Positions 9,411 through 19,000 of a stretch of 64,000 nucleotides of DNA are shown in pieces (the stretch's first letter is position 1; each line of letters opens with the position of its first letter). A model generated the notes under the pieces. That model did not search any database. It worked only from the letters and a program-made list of their open reading frames with translations, and was not told where the DNA came from. Location: assembly GCA_041398745.1 (NCBI GenBank), contig JAWKUB010000015.1:1-64000 (forward strand). Direction: 5' to 3'. The stretch comes from JACKHO01 sp041398745. Lineage in GTDB: Bacteria; Planctomycetota; Planctomycetia; Planctomycetales; Planctomycetaceae. The position numbers were made by a program, and so were the translations under genes.

Positions 9411-10724
9411 ATGAAACCACTTAAACGCCGCCTCTTTCTGAAACACGCCGGTATCTCCCTCGGTCTGCCATTTCTGGACTCCATGCTGCCGTCGATCGGC
9501 CACGGTGCCGAATCGGCCACTCCGCCGCGCCGGATGGTCTGCATCGGGGTTCCCTTTGGGTTCGATCCCACGGCCTTCGTACCCGTCACGACGGGGCGCG
9601 ATTACGCTTTGCCTTCGCACCTCACGCATCTTGCGGCCCATCGCGATAACTTCACGGTGATCAGCGGCTTGAGCCATCCCAACACCGGCGGTGGCGGGCA
9701 CAAGGCCGAAGCCGTCATGCTCACCGGTGCGCCGTATCCCGACTATTCCCACAACCTCAAGAACACAATCTCGGTTGATCAGGCGTTTGCCACCCGTTTT
9801 CGCGGTGAGACACGTTACGAAAGCTTCGTCCTGACAACGCAGGGTCAGTCACTTTCTGTCACCGCGAATGGTGTTGGAATTCCAGCGATCAGCCAGCCCT
9901 CGGCGGTCTTCAAGAAGCTGTTCCTCGCGGCCAGTCCTGCCGAGCAGGAGGCCGAGCTGCGTCGCATCGACGAAGGCCGCAGTATGCTCGACTTTGTCGG
10001 CGATCGCGCAAAGAGCCTCAATCGCCAGATCAGCACCGCCGACCGTCAGCGCGTTGACGAGTACTTCGAATCCGTCCGCGACGTGGAACGCCAACTCAAA
10101 ATGGCGCGCGAGTGGGTGAACCGCCCTAAGCCCGCACCCATTGGCAGCGAGCCTCGCGACATCGCCGACAATAAGCAGCAGAAGGCCCGGTTCCAGCTCA
10201 TGGTCGACATGATCCATCTCGCGCTGGTCACCGATTCCACGCGAGCGATCAGCCTGATGACGTTCGGCATGCATCACGACCTGTCACATCACGGCAAGGA
10301 ACCGAAGAAGCTGGCCGCCTGCCGTCAGGTCGAGGTGGAACTGATTCAGGCTTTCGGTGGGCTGCTCGACAAGCTCAGGAATGCCAAAGAAGGGGGCTCG
10401 ACGCTGCTCGATTCGACCATGGTAATGATGACAAGCAACCTGCGCGACGGAAACACGCACTGGACCTACAATCTGCCCGTGATCCTGGCGGGCGGCGGCT
10501 TCCGCCATGGCCAGCACCTCGCTTTCAACCGTCCTTATCTGGACGAGGTGAATCAGGAACTCACCGCCGCACCGGGAACAAAGGTCAGCACCGAGAAGAA
10601 GATTCCCCTTATGGGCCAGGACCAACAGCCGCTCTGCAATCTCTACACCTCGATGCTGCGGCAAGGCGGCGTCGAAATCGACCGTTTCAGCACGGCCAGT
10701 GGCACTCTCCAAGGACTCGTTTGA
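9411..10724 (+). CDS. DUF1552 family protein, Tat-exported
   Basis: 437 residues. The N-terminus carries a twin-arginine-like signal (KRRLFLKHAG), then GLPFLDSMLPS. The body contains family stretches VISGLSHPNTGGGGHKAEA, YFESVRDVERQL and the C-terminal ILAGGGFRHGQHLAF, matching DUF1552 in length and order. The family is distantly related to DUF1501 and alkaline-phosphatase-fold proteins and is almost always encoded right after a DUF1592-type cytochrome; here the gap is 63 bases. It is probably a folded periplasmic partner of that cytochrome. No enzymatic function is known to me. Confidence 0.92.
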   Translation: MKPLKRRLFLKHAGISLGLPFLDSMLPSIGHGAESATPPRRMVCIGVPFGFDPTAFVPVTTGRDYALPSHLTHLAAHRDNFTVISGLSHPNTGGGGHKAEAVMLTGAPYPDYSHNLKNTISVDQAFATRFRGETRYESFVLTTQGQSLSVTANGVGIPAISQPSAVFKKLFLAASPAEQEAELRRIDEGRSMLDFVGDRAKSLNRQISTADRQRVDEYFESVRDVERQLKMAREWVNRPKPAPIGSEPRDIADNKQQKARFQLMVDMIHLALVTDSTRAISLMTFGMHHDLSHHGKEPKKLAACRQVEVELIQAFGGLLDKLRNAKEGGSTLLDSTMVMMTSNLRDGNTHWTYNLPVILAGGGFRHGQHLAFNRPYLDEVNQELTAAPGTKVSTEKKIPLMGQDQQPLCNLYTSMLRQGGVEIDRFSTASGTLQGLV

Positions 10725-10776
10725 GGAAGCGGCGTTCCAATGAAGAAGTCCGATTCATTCAGTTTCCGGAATCCCC

Positions 10777-12525
10777 ATGAAATACTCCGTCCTTGTTCTG
10801 CTGTGTCTCGCATCGCCAATCCAGGCTGCCGACTGGCTGCTGGATGACATCACTGGCAATTTGATTGTTCGCGGTACCGCCAAAACGGCCAGTGGAGTGT
10901 CCGGACAGAGTCTGGTGCTGGATGGTACGTCGTTGATTGAACTGAGAGAGAGTGCGCTACTCACCAGCGACGTGTTTACGCTCTCAGTGTGGTTCAATCC
11001 GTACGATCTCGCCGACGGACAGCAGATGCTCGCCGGCAAGAATCGGTACTCGCGAAACGAGCGGCAGTGGAGCCTCACCATCGAGCCGGATGGCAAGCTG
11101 AAGGCTCATCTGCGCCAGAATGGCTGGAGTACGATTTCGTGTGACGTGTCGCTCGTTGCTGGACAGTGGTACCTCGCAACTTTGGTGGTCCAACCGGATC
11201 AGGCTTCACTCTTCCTGAATGGAAAGCCTGCCGGTGAAGTGAAACTGCAGACGCCGATCGCGGCCACACCGGCTCCCATCACACTCGGCGGCATCTGGGA
11301 TCAGGAAGCTGTGCGTCAACCGTTTCACGGCGCATTGGACGACTTCTCATACCAACCGCGAGCACTGAGCGCAAAGGAGATTGCAGCGGCTTATCAACCG
11401 GTCTCGGCGAAACATGACGTGCCGAAACTCACGGCCGGATTGCGGCTCTGGGACGATGCGCAAGAACTTCCCAAAGCTGCCGCACTGCCACTGGCTCAAG
11501 GCGCGGAGTTCCACGTGATCAAACAGAAAAGGCCTGACGACGACGGTTGCAGGTGGACGCTCGGCGTCGGGCTCGTCTGGCACAAGGGCAAGCTGTATGC
11601 GTCGTACGGCTTCAACAAAGGCAGCGAAAACACGCCCACCGAGGAAGCACATGTTCGAGTCAGCCGCGACGGCGGCAAGACCTGGGACAAGCCCGTCGTG
11701 CTGGATGCGGGCGAAGGCAACCTCGGAGTCAGTCACGGCGTGTTTCTTTCGCACGGCGGCAAACTGTGGGCCTTCATGGGAGCCTTCTACGACAACCGTC
11801 AGCGTACCCACACCCGCGCCTATCGTTTGAATGAAACATCGGGCCAGTGGGAGCCGCACGGTGTTGTCATCGACCGTGGATTCTGGCCGATGCAGGAGCC
11901 TCAGCAGATGGCCGATGGCAACTGGATCATGGCGGGGTTTCGAGTGGCCAGCGGCTTCGGTCAGGCCGGCAATCTGCCAGCCGTCGCGATCAGCAAGGGC
12001 AACGGCTTCACGAAGTGGGATTTGGTTGTGATTCCTGCCGCGCCGAACCTGGGGAGCAATCTCTGGGGCGAGTCCACGGTCATCGTGGAAAGCGAACGTA
12101 TTCTCAATATCGCCCGCTACGGGAAGAAGGCGACTGCGCTGCTCTCGGTGAGCGAAGACCACGGTCGAAGCTGGACGCCGGCCGCGCCATCGAATCTACC
12201 CATGGCCACCAGCAAACCCTACACCGGCACGTTAAGTACCGGCCAGCCCTACCTCGTCTGCACCACGACGGCCGACACCGGCGGAGCGCGTTCCCCCTTG
12301 ACCATCGCCGTGGGCAGCCCGGGCGAATCGGTTTTCAGCAAGGTCTTCCTCATCCGCACTTCGGTCTTCGACGCGACGCCGGGAGTCTCTGACCCGAAAG
12401 CCGACTTCAGTTACCCGTACGCCGTCGAGCACGACGGCAAGCTCTACATCGGCTATACCCACAAGAGCTATGCGGCCAACGAACTGGCCGTCATCCCCAT
12501 CGATCAATTGCGAGTAGACCAGTAG
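10777..12525 (+). CDS. Exported LamG-domain plus sialidase-like protein
   Basis: 582 residues with a short signal peptide (MKYSVLVLLCLASPIQA). Residues about 20-205 form a LamG/concanavalin-like domain: DVFTLSVWFNPYDL, then LNGKPAGEVKL, then FHGALDDFSYQPRALSAKEI, the usual closing motif. Residues about 240-580 form a sialidase-like propeller with Asp boxes VSRDGGKTWDKP and VSEDHGRSWTPA. The architecture suggests a secreted glycan-active enzyme with a carbohydrate-binding front end. It lies between the DUF1552 gene and another sialidase-like gene, all in one direction. Substrate is unknown. Confidence 0.85.
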   Translation: MKYSVLVLLCLASPIQAADWLLDDITGNLIVRGTAKTASGVSGQSLVLDGTSLIELRESALLTSDVFTLSVWFNPYDLADGQQMLAGKNRYSRNERQWSLTIEPDGKLKAHLRQNGWSTISCDVSLVAGQWYLATLVVQPDQASLFLNGKPAGEVKLQTPIAATPAPITLGGIWDQEAVRQPFHGALDDFSYQPRALSAKEIAAAYQPVSAKHDVPKLTAGLRLWDDAQELPKAAALPLAQGAEFHVIKQKRPDDDGCRWTLGVGLVWHKGKLYASYGFNKGSENTPTEEAHVRVSRDGGKTWDKPVVLDAGEGNLGVSHGVFLSHGGKLWAFMGAFYDNRQRTHTRAYRLNETSGQWEPHGVVIDRGFWPMQEPQQMADGNWIMAGFRVASGFGQAGNLPAVAISKGNGFTKWDLVVIPAAPNLGSNLWGESTVIVESERILNIARYGKKATALLSVSEDHGRSWTPAAPSNLPMATSKPYTGTLSTGQPYLVCTTTADTGGARSPLTIAVGSPGESVFSKVFLIRTSVFDATPGVSDPKADFSYPYAVEHDGKLYIGYTHKSYAANELAVIPIDQLRVDQ

Positions 12526-12618
12526 CATTCACGATTGCACCGCCCCTCAACGGAAAGCGGAACGGTGCGAGCCGTCCGGGCACTGCCAAACAAAACTGCC
12601 ACACAAAAGGTCCACACA

Positions 12619-14355
12619 ATGAACGGCCATCGGTCCATAACCGCGATGAAGAGAGGCTCTATCATCCTCAACGCACTGTTGCTTGTTCCGCTGGCTGCGC
12701 TGCAAGCAGACGATGTGAAGTCAACGCAAGACGCAGACCACACCCTCATGCTCGCTGGAGACTGGGTGCCGGAGGATCCGCACCAGATCGACTACGAGAA
12801 ACTCCCGCGCGTCAAAGCCGAACACACCATCATCAGTGACGTTCGCGACCACGCTGGCACTCGTGTTCATCAGCATGCTTACCTGGCCCATCATGACGGT
12901 CGCTTCTGGGCGATGTGGAGCGATGGTCCAGGAGGGCCGAGGACTGGCGTGACTGCCGAGCAGCACCGCAACATCGTGCCCGCTCACGATATGCCGGGTA
13001 CTCGCAATTCGTTTGCCACGAGCCCGGATGGACTGAACTGGAGCCAACCCGCCGATCTGACCGGTCCGCCAAGGACAAAGGGCTTCGGCTGGATCGCCCG
13101 TGGTTTGTGGGAACGTGACGGCCAGCTTCTCGCTCTCGCCAGCCATTTCAACGCACCGGGGTACGATGGTCCTGGGCTGAGCCTGGAAGCCTTTCGTTGG
13201 GACGGCACGAAATGGGTTGCCCACGGAACGGTCCTGGACGACTCCATGAACAACTTTCCCCCGAAGCGTCTCCCGTCAGGGGAGTGGATGATGACGCGTC
13301 GCGATCACCAGAGACAGGTCTCCGTCATGATCGGCGGGACGAAGGCCTTTGATGACTGGCGCATCAACCCGCTCGCTGCGTACGATGGGAACGGCCGCCC
13401 CGAGGAGCCGTACTGGTACGTCCTCCCCGATGAGAAAACGATCGTCGGCCTGATTCGTGACAATGGCGGCTCGAAGTACCTGCTGCGTACCTTCTCGCGC
13501 GACAATGGCCGGACCTGGAGCAAGATTCAGCGCACGAACTTCCCGGACGCCACCAGCAAGTTTTTCGTGCATCGCACCAGTCGTGGCTATTACGTGATGG
13601 TGTCCAACTCGAATCCTCGCCGGCGCGATCCGCTCACGCTGGCCATCAGCCAGGACGGCGTCGTTTTCACAAAGCTCTGCTGGCTGATCGGCGGACGTCA
13701 CGTCGACTATCCCCACATCATCGAACATGACGGGCATCTGCTGATCGCCTTCTCCGGAGCGAAGCAGACAATGGAGGTCATGAAGGTGTCGCTGGACGAA
13801 CTGGAGCGTCTGGAAATGCCGGAATCGGTGGAACTCGACCCACACCTTCCCCCAGTCGAGAATGCCCCCGAGCAGCCGCCGCGACAGACGCACTGGATCG
13901 ACCTCGGGGAGGAAGGCAAGACGCTTTACGCCGCCGCGGATTTGGTCGTTCCTGAACCCGGCAAACGAGCTTCGTTTTCACTGGCCACCGGCAGCGGCGC
14001 GGAACGCGTTGTCATTGGAATCGATGAAAACGGACGCCTTACTGCTCAGCTCTACAAGGAGACGGTGACCGGCCTGAAGCTGGAGCCCGGCAGTCGGCAT
14101 TCCGTTCTGGTTCGTGTCCACAGCCATCGCGAGAAGCCGGACGAACTGTTCGTGGGGCTCGGATCGCCAGGCAAAATCCCCGCCGAACCAGAACAGTGGA
14201 CGTTGACCAACACGCAAGGGAGCAGCGACGCCAATCTGTCCCGCGTGATTCTGCACAGTGACGCCGACGATTCCGCCGGATTCACCAATGTCCGCGCCGC
14301 GCCGACTCGTGAAGCTCTGGCGAATTCAAAAGTCATCGCTGGGGAAGTTGAGTAG
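12619..14355 (+). CDS. Exported sialidase-like protein with C-terminal beta-sandwich
   Basis: 578 residues from ATG 12619, preceded at 8 bases by AAAAGG; ATG 12646 is an alternative that starts directly at the signal peptide (MKRGSIILNALLLVPLAALQA). An upstream ATG at 12535 lacks support. The propeller region includes FATSPDGLNWSQP, FSRDNGRTWSKIQ and ISQDGVVFTK, and closes with HVDYPHIIEHDGHLLIAFSGAKQTMEVMKVSLDEL-type sequence. From about residue 430 a GH32-like beta-sandwich follows (HWIDLGEEGKTLYAAADLVVP). It probably acts on extracellular glycans. The leader is a diverged copy of the shared cluster leader. Confidence 0.8.
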   Translation: MNGHRSITAMKRGSIILNALLLVPLAALQADDVKSTQDADHTLMLAGDWVPEDPHQIDYEKLPRVKAEHTIISDVRDHAGTRVHQHAYLAHHDGRFWAMWSDGPGGPRTGVTAEQHRNIVPAHDMPGTRNSFATSPDGLNWSQPADLTGPPRTKGFGWIARGLWERDGQLLALASHFNAPGYDGPGLSLEAFRWDGTKWVAHGTVLDDSMNNFPPKRLPSGEWMMTRRDHQRQVSVMIGGTKAFDDWRINPLAAYDGNGRPEEPYWYVLPDEKTIVGLIRDNGGSKYLLRTFSRDNGRTWSKIQRTNFPDATSKFFVHRTSRGYYVMVSNSNPRRRDPLTLAISQDGVVFTKLCWLIGGRHVDYPHIIEHDGHLLIAFSGAKQTMEVMKVSLDELERLEMPESVELDPHLPPVENAPEQPPRQTHWIDLGEEGKTLYAAADLVVPEPGKRASFSLATGSGAERVVIGIDENGRLTAQLYKETVTGLKLEPGSRHSVLVRVHSHREKPDELFVGLGSPGKIPAEPEQWTLTNTQGSSDANLSRVILHSDADDSAGFTNVRAAPTREALANSKVIAGEVE

Positions 14356-14402
14356 ACCCGAAACAGGTGCGAAGCGATAACGCTCTCGCAATGGTACGAA
14401 CA

Positions 14403-14423
14403 ATGAAGCCAGTTAGTCTCACA
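14403..14423 (+). pseudogene. 5' stub of a disrupted sialidase-like gene
   Basis: After the preceding gene, an ATG at 14403 opens MKPVSLT in the style of the cluster leaders (MKPIVTL and similar). It is cut at once by the terminal repeat of the insertion sequence at 14424. The matching 3' tail of a sialidase-like gene resumes just beyond the element, at about 15699. That these two pieces were one gene is inferred from position and direction. Confidence 0.4.
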
Positions 14424-15698
14424 GTCAGCGCGCACTTTGGGTTGACGAGGGGGGCTGGGTGGGGTTGCGCTCGTGGTGTTGATTTGATAAGTCTTCGTTC
14501 CTGTTCATTCGGTTGATGACATGGAGGAAGTGGCGTGCGCAGTAGGAATCAGGCGGCGACGTTAGAAGAGTTGACGACGGCTTTTAATGAGTTGGAAGAT
14601 CCCAGGTCGGCGGTGAATCGGAGGCATCCGTTGGTGTCGGTTGTTTCGATTTCGGTGATGGGAGTTCTGGCGGGGGCTGATGGTCCCACGGGGATTCGCA
14701 AGTGGGCCGAGTCGAAGCAGAGCGTTCTTCCGGACATCCTCGATTTGCCGCACGGTATTCCTTCGCGCGATGTGTTTCGCCGGGTCCTGTGCGCTCTTCA
14801 TCCCGAAGCGTTTCAGAGTTGTTTCGCCTCATGGATCGAAGCACTTCTGGGAGACAAGAAAGAAGGTGAACAAAGACACGTGGCCATCGACGGAAAATGC
14901 CTCAAAGGGAGTCGTGACGCGAGGCATGGTTTGGGACCTTTGCATTTGGTCGCCGCATGGGCTTCGGAGCAGGGGCTTACGCTGGCTCAGGTTCCCACCG
15001 AGGAAAAATCCAATGAAATCACAGCGATTCCCGAGCTGTTGCGACTGATTGACCTGGATGGTGCGGTCATTACGATCGATGCCATGGGAACTCAAACCGC
15101 CATTGCAGAACAAATTGTGAACGGCAAAGGGAACTACGTTCTCTCACTCAAAAAGAACCAGGATTGCTGTATCAGGCGGCCCTCGAATTTGTCGCAGAAC
15201 ACGTCGAGAATGACTTCGCCGATGTCGCTCACGAACGACTGGTCGACCAACCGCAGAAGCCTCGGCATGGACGCCAGGAAACGCACTTACATTCAATTTG
15301 AAGTTCCGAATGCCTTCCTGGGCAGCCAGCTGGAAAGGCCTGAAAACCATTGGCCTGTGCGTATACGAGTGGTCCGACGGCCAGAAACACTCGATAGAAA
15401 CGCATTATTATCTCAGCAGCCTCCTGCTACATGTAGGCCAGTTTGCGAAGTCGGTGCGCAGTCACTGGGGCATCGAAATACCTGCCACTGGAGCCTCGAT
15501 GTCACGTATCGCGAAGACCAACTCAGGTCGCCCAACGGCAGGGGACGGAGAATATGGCCTGGCTCCGCCGGTTCACATTGTCGCTCCTCAAACAACATCC
15601 CACGAAGTCGAGCCTGGCCATGAAACGCCGCTCCTGCGGCTGGAACTGGGACTTCCTGCTCGAAGTCATTGGATTCAAAACACTTAGTGTGCGCTGAC
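14424..15698 (+). mobile_element. ISAs1-family insertion sequence, degenerate
   Basis: The ends are a near-perfect 13-base inverted repeat: GTCAGCGCGCACT at 14424-14436 and AGTGTGCGCTGAC at 15686-15698, one mismatch. The total of about 1.27 kb is normal for ISAs1 elements. The interior is a single transposase gene broken by frameshifts. I see no convincing direct repeat at the borders; the left flank ends tagtctcaca and the right flank starts cgtggccaac. That agrees with loss of host sequence beside the element after insertion. Confidence 0.85.
14535..15697 (+). pseudogene. ISAs1-type transposase, multiply frameshifted
   Basis: The first frame (GTG 14535) reads as an ISAs1 transposase: LEDPRSAVNRRHPL, then AIDGKCLKGSRD with the first catalytic Asp, and AVITIDAMGTQ with the second. 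After LSLKKNQ near 15163 a one-base loss shifts the coding into another frame (LLYQAALEFVAEHVEND). Homology then moves to a third frame around 15330-15470 (LKTIGLCVYEW, SVRSHWGIE), back to the first (CHWSLDVTYREDQ, with the catalytic Glu region), and finally to a frame ending at 15697 (TENMAWLRRFTLSLLKQ). At least four frame changes make an active transposase very unlikely. Confidence 0.88.
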
Positions 15699-16038
15699 CG
15701 TGGCCAACAACGGCTTCCTTGGTAAATCAAGACCGCCTTACAAGGAATGGAGCTGGAAGAAGCTCAACCTGCGAATCGGCGGTCCCCAAATGATTCGCCT
15801 ACGGGATGGTCGTTTCCTTGCTGCCGTGCGGTTGTACGACTCCCCTGTGCGCACGTCTCTCTGCTGGCTCGATCCCGAACAGGGTCTCTTGACCGAAGCC
15901 GTTCGACTCCCCTCGGGCGGAGACACCAGCTATGCTGGCCTCGTCTGGCATGATGATCATTTGTGGATAAGTTACTACTCGTCCCACGAAGGCAAGACAT
16001 CCATCTATCTGGCGAAGGTGAAAGTCGCAGGAGTGTAG
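15699..16038 (+). pseudogene. 3' tail of a sialidase-like gene truncated by the ISAs1 element
   Basis: Immediately after the element's right end the frame reads NNGFLGKSRPPYKEWSW, then MIRLRDGRFLAAVRLYD, SLCWLDPEQGLL, LPSGGDTSYAGLVWHD and SYYSSHEGKTSIYLAKVKV. This is the standard last third of planctomycete sialidase-like/exo-alpha-sialidase proteins. A GTG at 15700 could start a 112-residue peptide, but there is no ribosome binding site or signal peptide. The front two thirds of the gene are absent from both sides of the element, so insertion was accompanied or followed by a deletion. Only 16 bases separate it from the next gene, whose Shine-Dalgarno is intact. Confidence 0.75.
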
Positions 16039-16054
16039 TCGAGGAGTAACCGGC

Positions 16055-19000
16055 ATGAAAGAAACGTGGACCATACTGATTTCGACAATGTTGTGTGTTA
16101 CGGCCGCCGCCAATGCTGCTGATTTCAGCGACAAGCAGGCGGACACCGACGCCCTGCCCGCCGTGCCCGCGGCTTTTGAAGTGACGTTGTTCGCCCGCGA
16201 GCCGCTGGTGCGGCAGCCATGCTCGATGGTGTTCGACGCGCGGGGGCGGCTGTTTGTCGGCATGGGACCGCAGTACCGAAATCCGACTCCCGAGACGCCC
16301 GGCGACAGTGTCGTGATGGTGCTGGACACCGACCACGACGGGCAGGCGGATCAGACAAAAGTCTTCGCGACTGGTTTCAACGCCGTACAGGGGCTGGCGT
16401 GGCACGGTCGCGACTTGTGGGTCGCCAACGCGCCCGACCTGACGGTCGTTCGTGACCTCGACGGTGATGACGAAGCCGACGAGTACGTGCGGATTTACAC
16501 CGACCTCGGGAACCTCGAGCATGGACTGCACGGCCTCACGTGGGCTCCCGACGGCAAGTTGTACATGAGCAAAGGAAACTCGAAGGGACTCACCCAGCCG
16601 GGACGCGTCGCTCCGAAGCCGTTTCGCGATTTGTGGGGTGTGACCGCACCGCCAGGCACGCCGGATTTCCCGGAACCACAGGCTTTTCGCAAGCAAATCT
16701 ACCGGCACGCTTATCACGATCCGGCAGACGACTGGGGAATGGATGGCGGCGTTCTGCGTTGCGACGACGGCGGCAGGAATCTGGAGATCATGTCGCGTGG
16801 CTTCCGCAATCCGTGGGACGTCGCACTGGACGACGGCTTTAACTGGCCGGGGACGGATAACGATCAGACCACCGGCGACCGCGTCTTCATGCCGTTCGAC
16901 GGCGCCCACTTCGGGTGGAACCACCCGTGGAGTTCCCACTGGTCAGCCGCCCCGCATCCGCCGACCGCTCCTGTCAGCGGTCCGTTGTTCGAGGGTTCGG
17001 GAACCGGCGTCGTCTTCGGCGACTCCCCACAGTTCCCGCCCGAGTATCGCGGCGTTTACTTCATCAACGACTGGCTGCGCAAGACGACCTTCGTCTGGCG
17101 ACCGCATTGGGACGGAGCCTTGATGCGTCCCCGCGGCGGCGACTGGGAGCCGTTCATCGTCGGAGGAAAGTCGCTGTTCCGGCCGACAGATATCGAGTTT
17201 GGCCCGGACGGCGCGCTGTGGGTGCTCGGCTGGAGTAGCGGTTACGGGGCCGAATGGAAAGACGGCCACCTCACCAACGAAGGCCGCATCTTCCGCATCA
17301 CCTGGAAAGAGGCTCCGCCCATCAAGGCGACAGGCAAAGGCCGGTCACTCAAGAAGTATTCCGTCGAGGAGTTGATCAGCGATTTCTCCAGTCCGTTGAG
17401 TGTCCGACGCATTGACGCCCAGGACGAACTCGTCCGACGCGGTGCGCCGGTCCGGCAGACACTGATCGAAACACTTCAAAGCGGTCGGCTGACGAAGATG
17501 CAGGAAACCTGGACGGCCTGGACGCTGGGGCGGATCGCCATCGATGACACAACCATCGATCAGTTCTTCGCGCAACTGCTGGCCCACGGATCGAAGCCAC
17601 GACCTTCGCTGAGCCTGCGGATTCAGGCGGTGCGAATTCTGGGCGAGCGTGCGCGACGTGGGGCTTCGTTTGCGGGACTGAACGATGCGCTGCGCACGTC
17701 ATTGGCCGACGACGAGCCGCGAGTGCGTATGGCGGCCGTTCAGGCCGTGCTGCGAGCCAACCGCCGAAACTTGTACGAAGAACTCTGCAGCCTGCTGGAA
17801 CGCGAGTCCGATGCCACCGTGTACTACGCCGCCTGGCAGGCGTTGCGACGGTTGCTGAGCGAAGCGGATCTTCGTTCGCTGCTCGACGATCCGCGCGGCC
17901 CGGTGCAACGTGCGGCGTTGCTGGCTCTACTTGAAACGCATTCTCTTTCCCGACAGGAAGTCGCGGCTGTGCTGGCGAAACATACCGCACCCGCAGTTCG
18001 CGAAATCGCTGAACTATGGTTGGCGAAAGCAGGTGCCGGAGCGGCCGAGCCGGTGGTTCGAGGACGGCCGATCGACGCTCCATCCGTGGCGTCCACTGTG
18101 CCATCGAATGACGGAGTCGCGGTTGTTGGCCGGTTGTCGACGAAGAGCCACCATAGGTACCGCATTCAGCCCGGCGGGCTGCGGCCCGGCGCGGCCGCCT
18201 ATTCCGACCGCAACTATCGCTTCAGCACCATGCCGGACGAACTGGTGGGGCTGGACATCGTTCAAACGGCAAACAATGACGACGGTTCGCAGGGCGACGA
18301 CTGGCTTTCAGTTGATGCCTTGCTGCCGGTTCGCGTTTATGTTGGAAACGACATGCGGCAGACTCCGCCCAAATGGTTGAGCGAGGAGTTCCGCCGCACC
18401 GAGCACATCGTCGCCATCGACGAGGGCGCGCGGTTCCAGCTTTTTGTGCGCGATTACTCCGCCGGCCCGGTTGCGCTGGGCGGCAACACCGATGATGGAA
18501 AGTCCGGGGGCAAGGGCAACTACATCGTCGCCGTTCAGCCGCAGCCATTGCAGAAGCAGGAGACGTCGGCGACCGTCGAACAGGCGCTGGTGCTGCTCGA
18601 CACGGCAGACACCGCTCGTGGTGAATTGCTGTTCCGGCACGTCGGCGGAGCGGGATGTTTTAAGTGCCATAGTCTGGATGACGCCCGAAACGCACTTGGC
18701 CCCAACCTCGGCGGCGTCGGACTGCGAGCCAATCACCGTCATCTTGTTCAATCGATCATCGAGCCCAGCGCCGTCATTACCGAAGGTTTCACGATGCAGA
18801 CAGTGCTGACCGATGACGGCAAAACGTATTCTGGTGTGCTGCTGGAGGAAAGCGGTCTGTCGGTGTCATTGGGCATGAGTACTGGCGAGCGGGTCGACAT
18901 TCCGAAGTCGCAGATTGAAGAGCGGCGCAGCAGCCGCGTGTCGGCCATGCCGTCGATGGCGAACATTCTGTCGCCGCAGCAGGTCGCCGACGTCGCCGCG

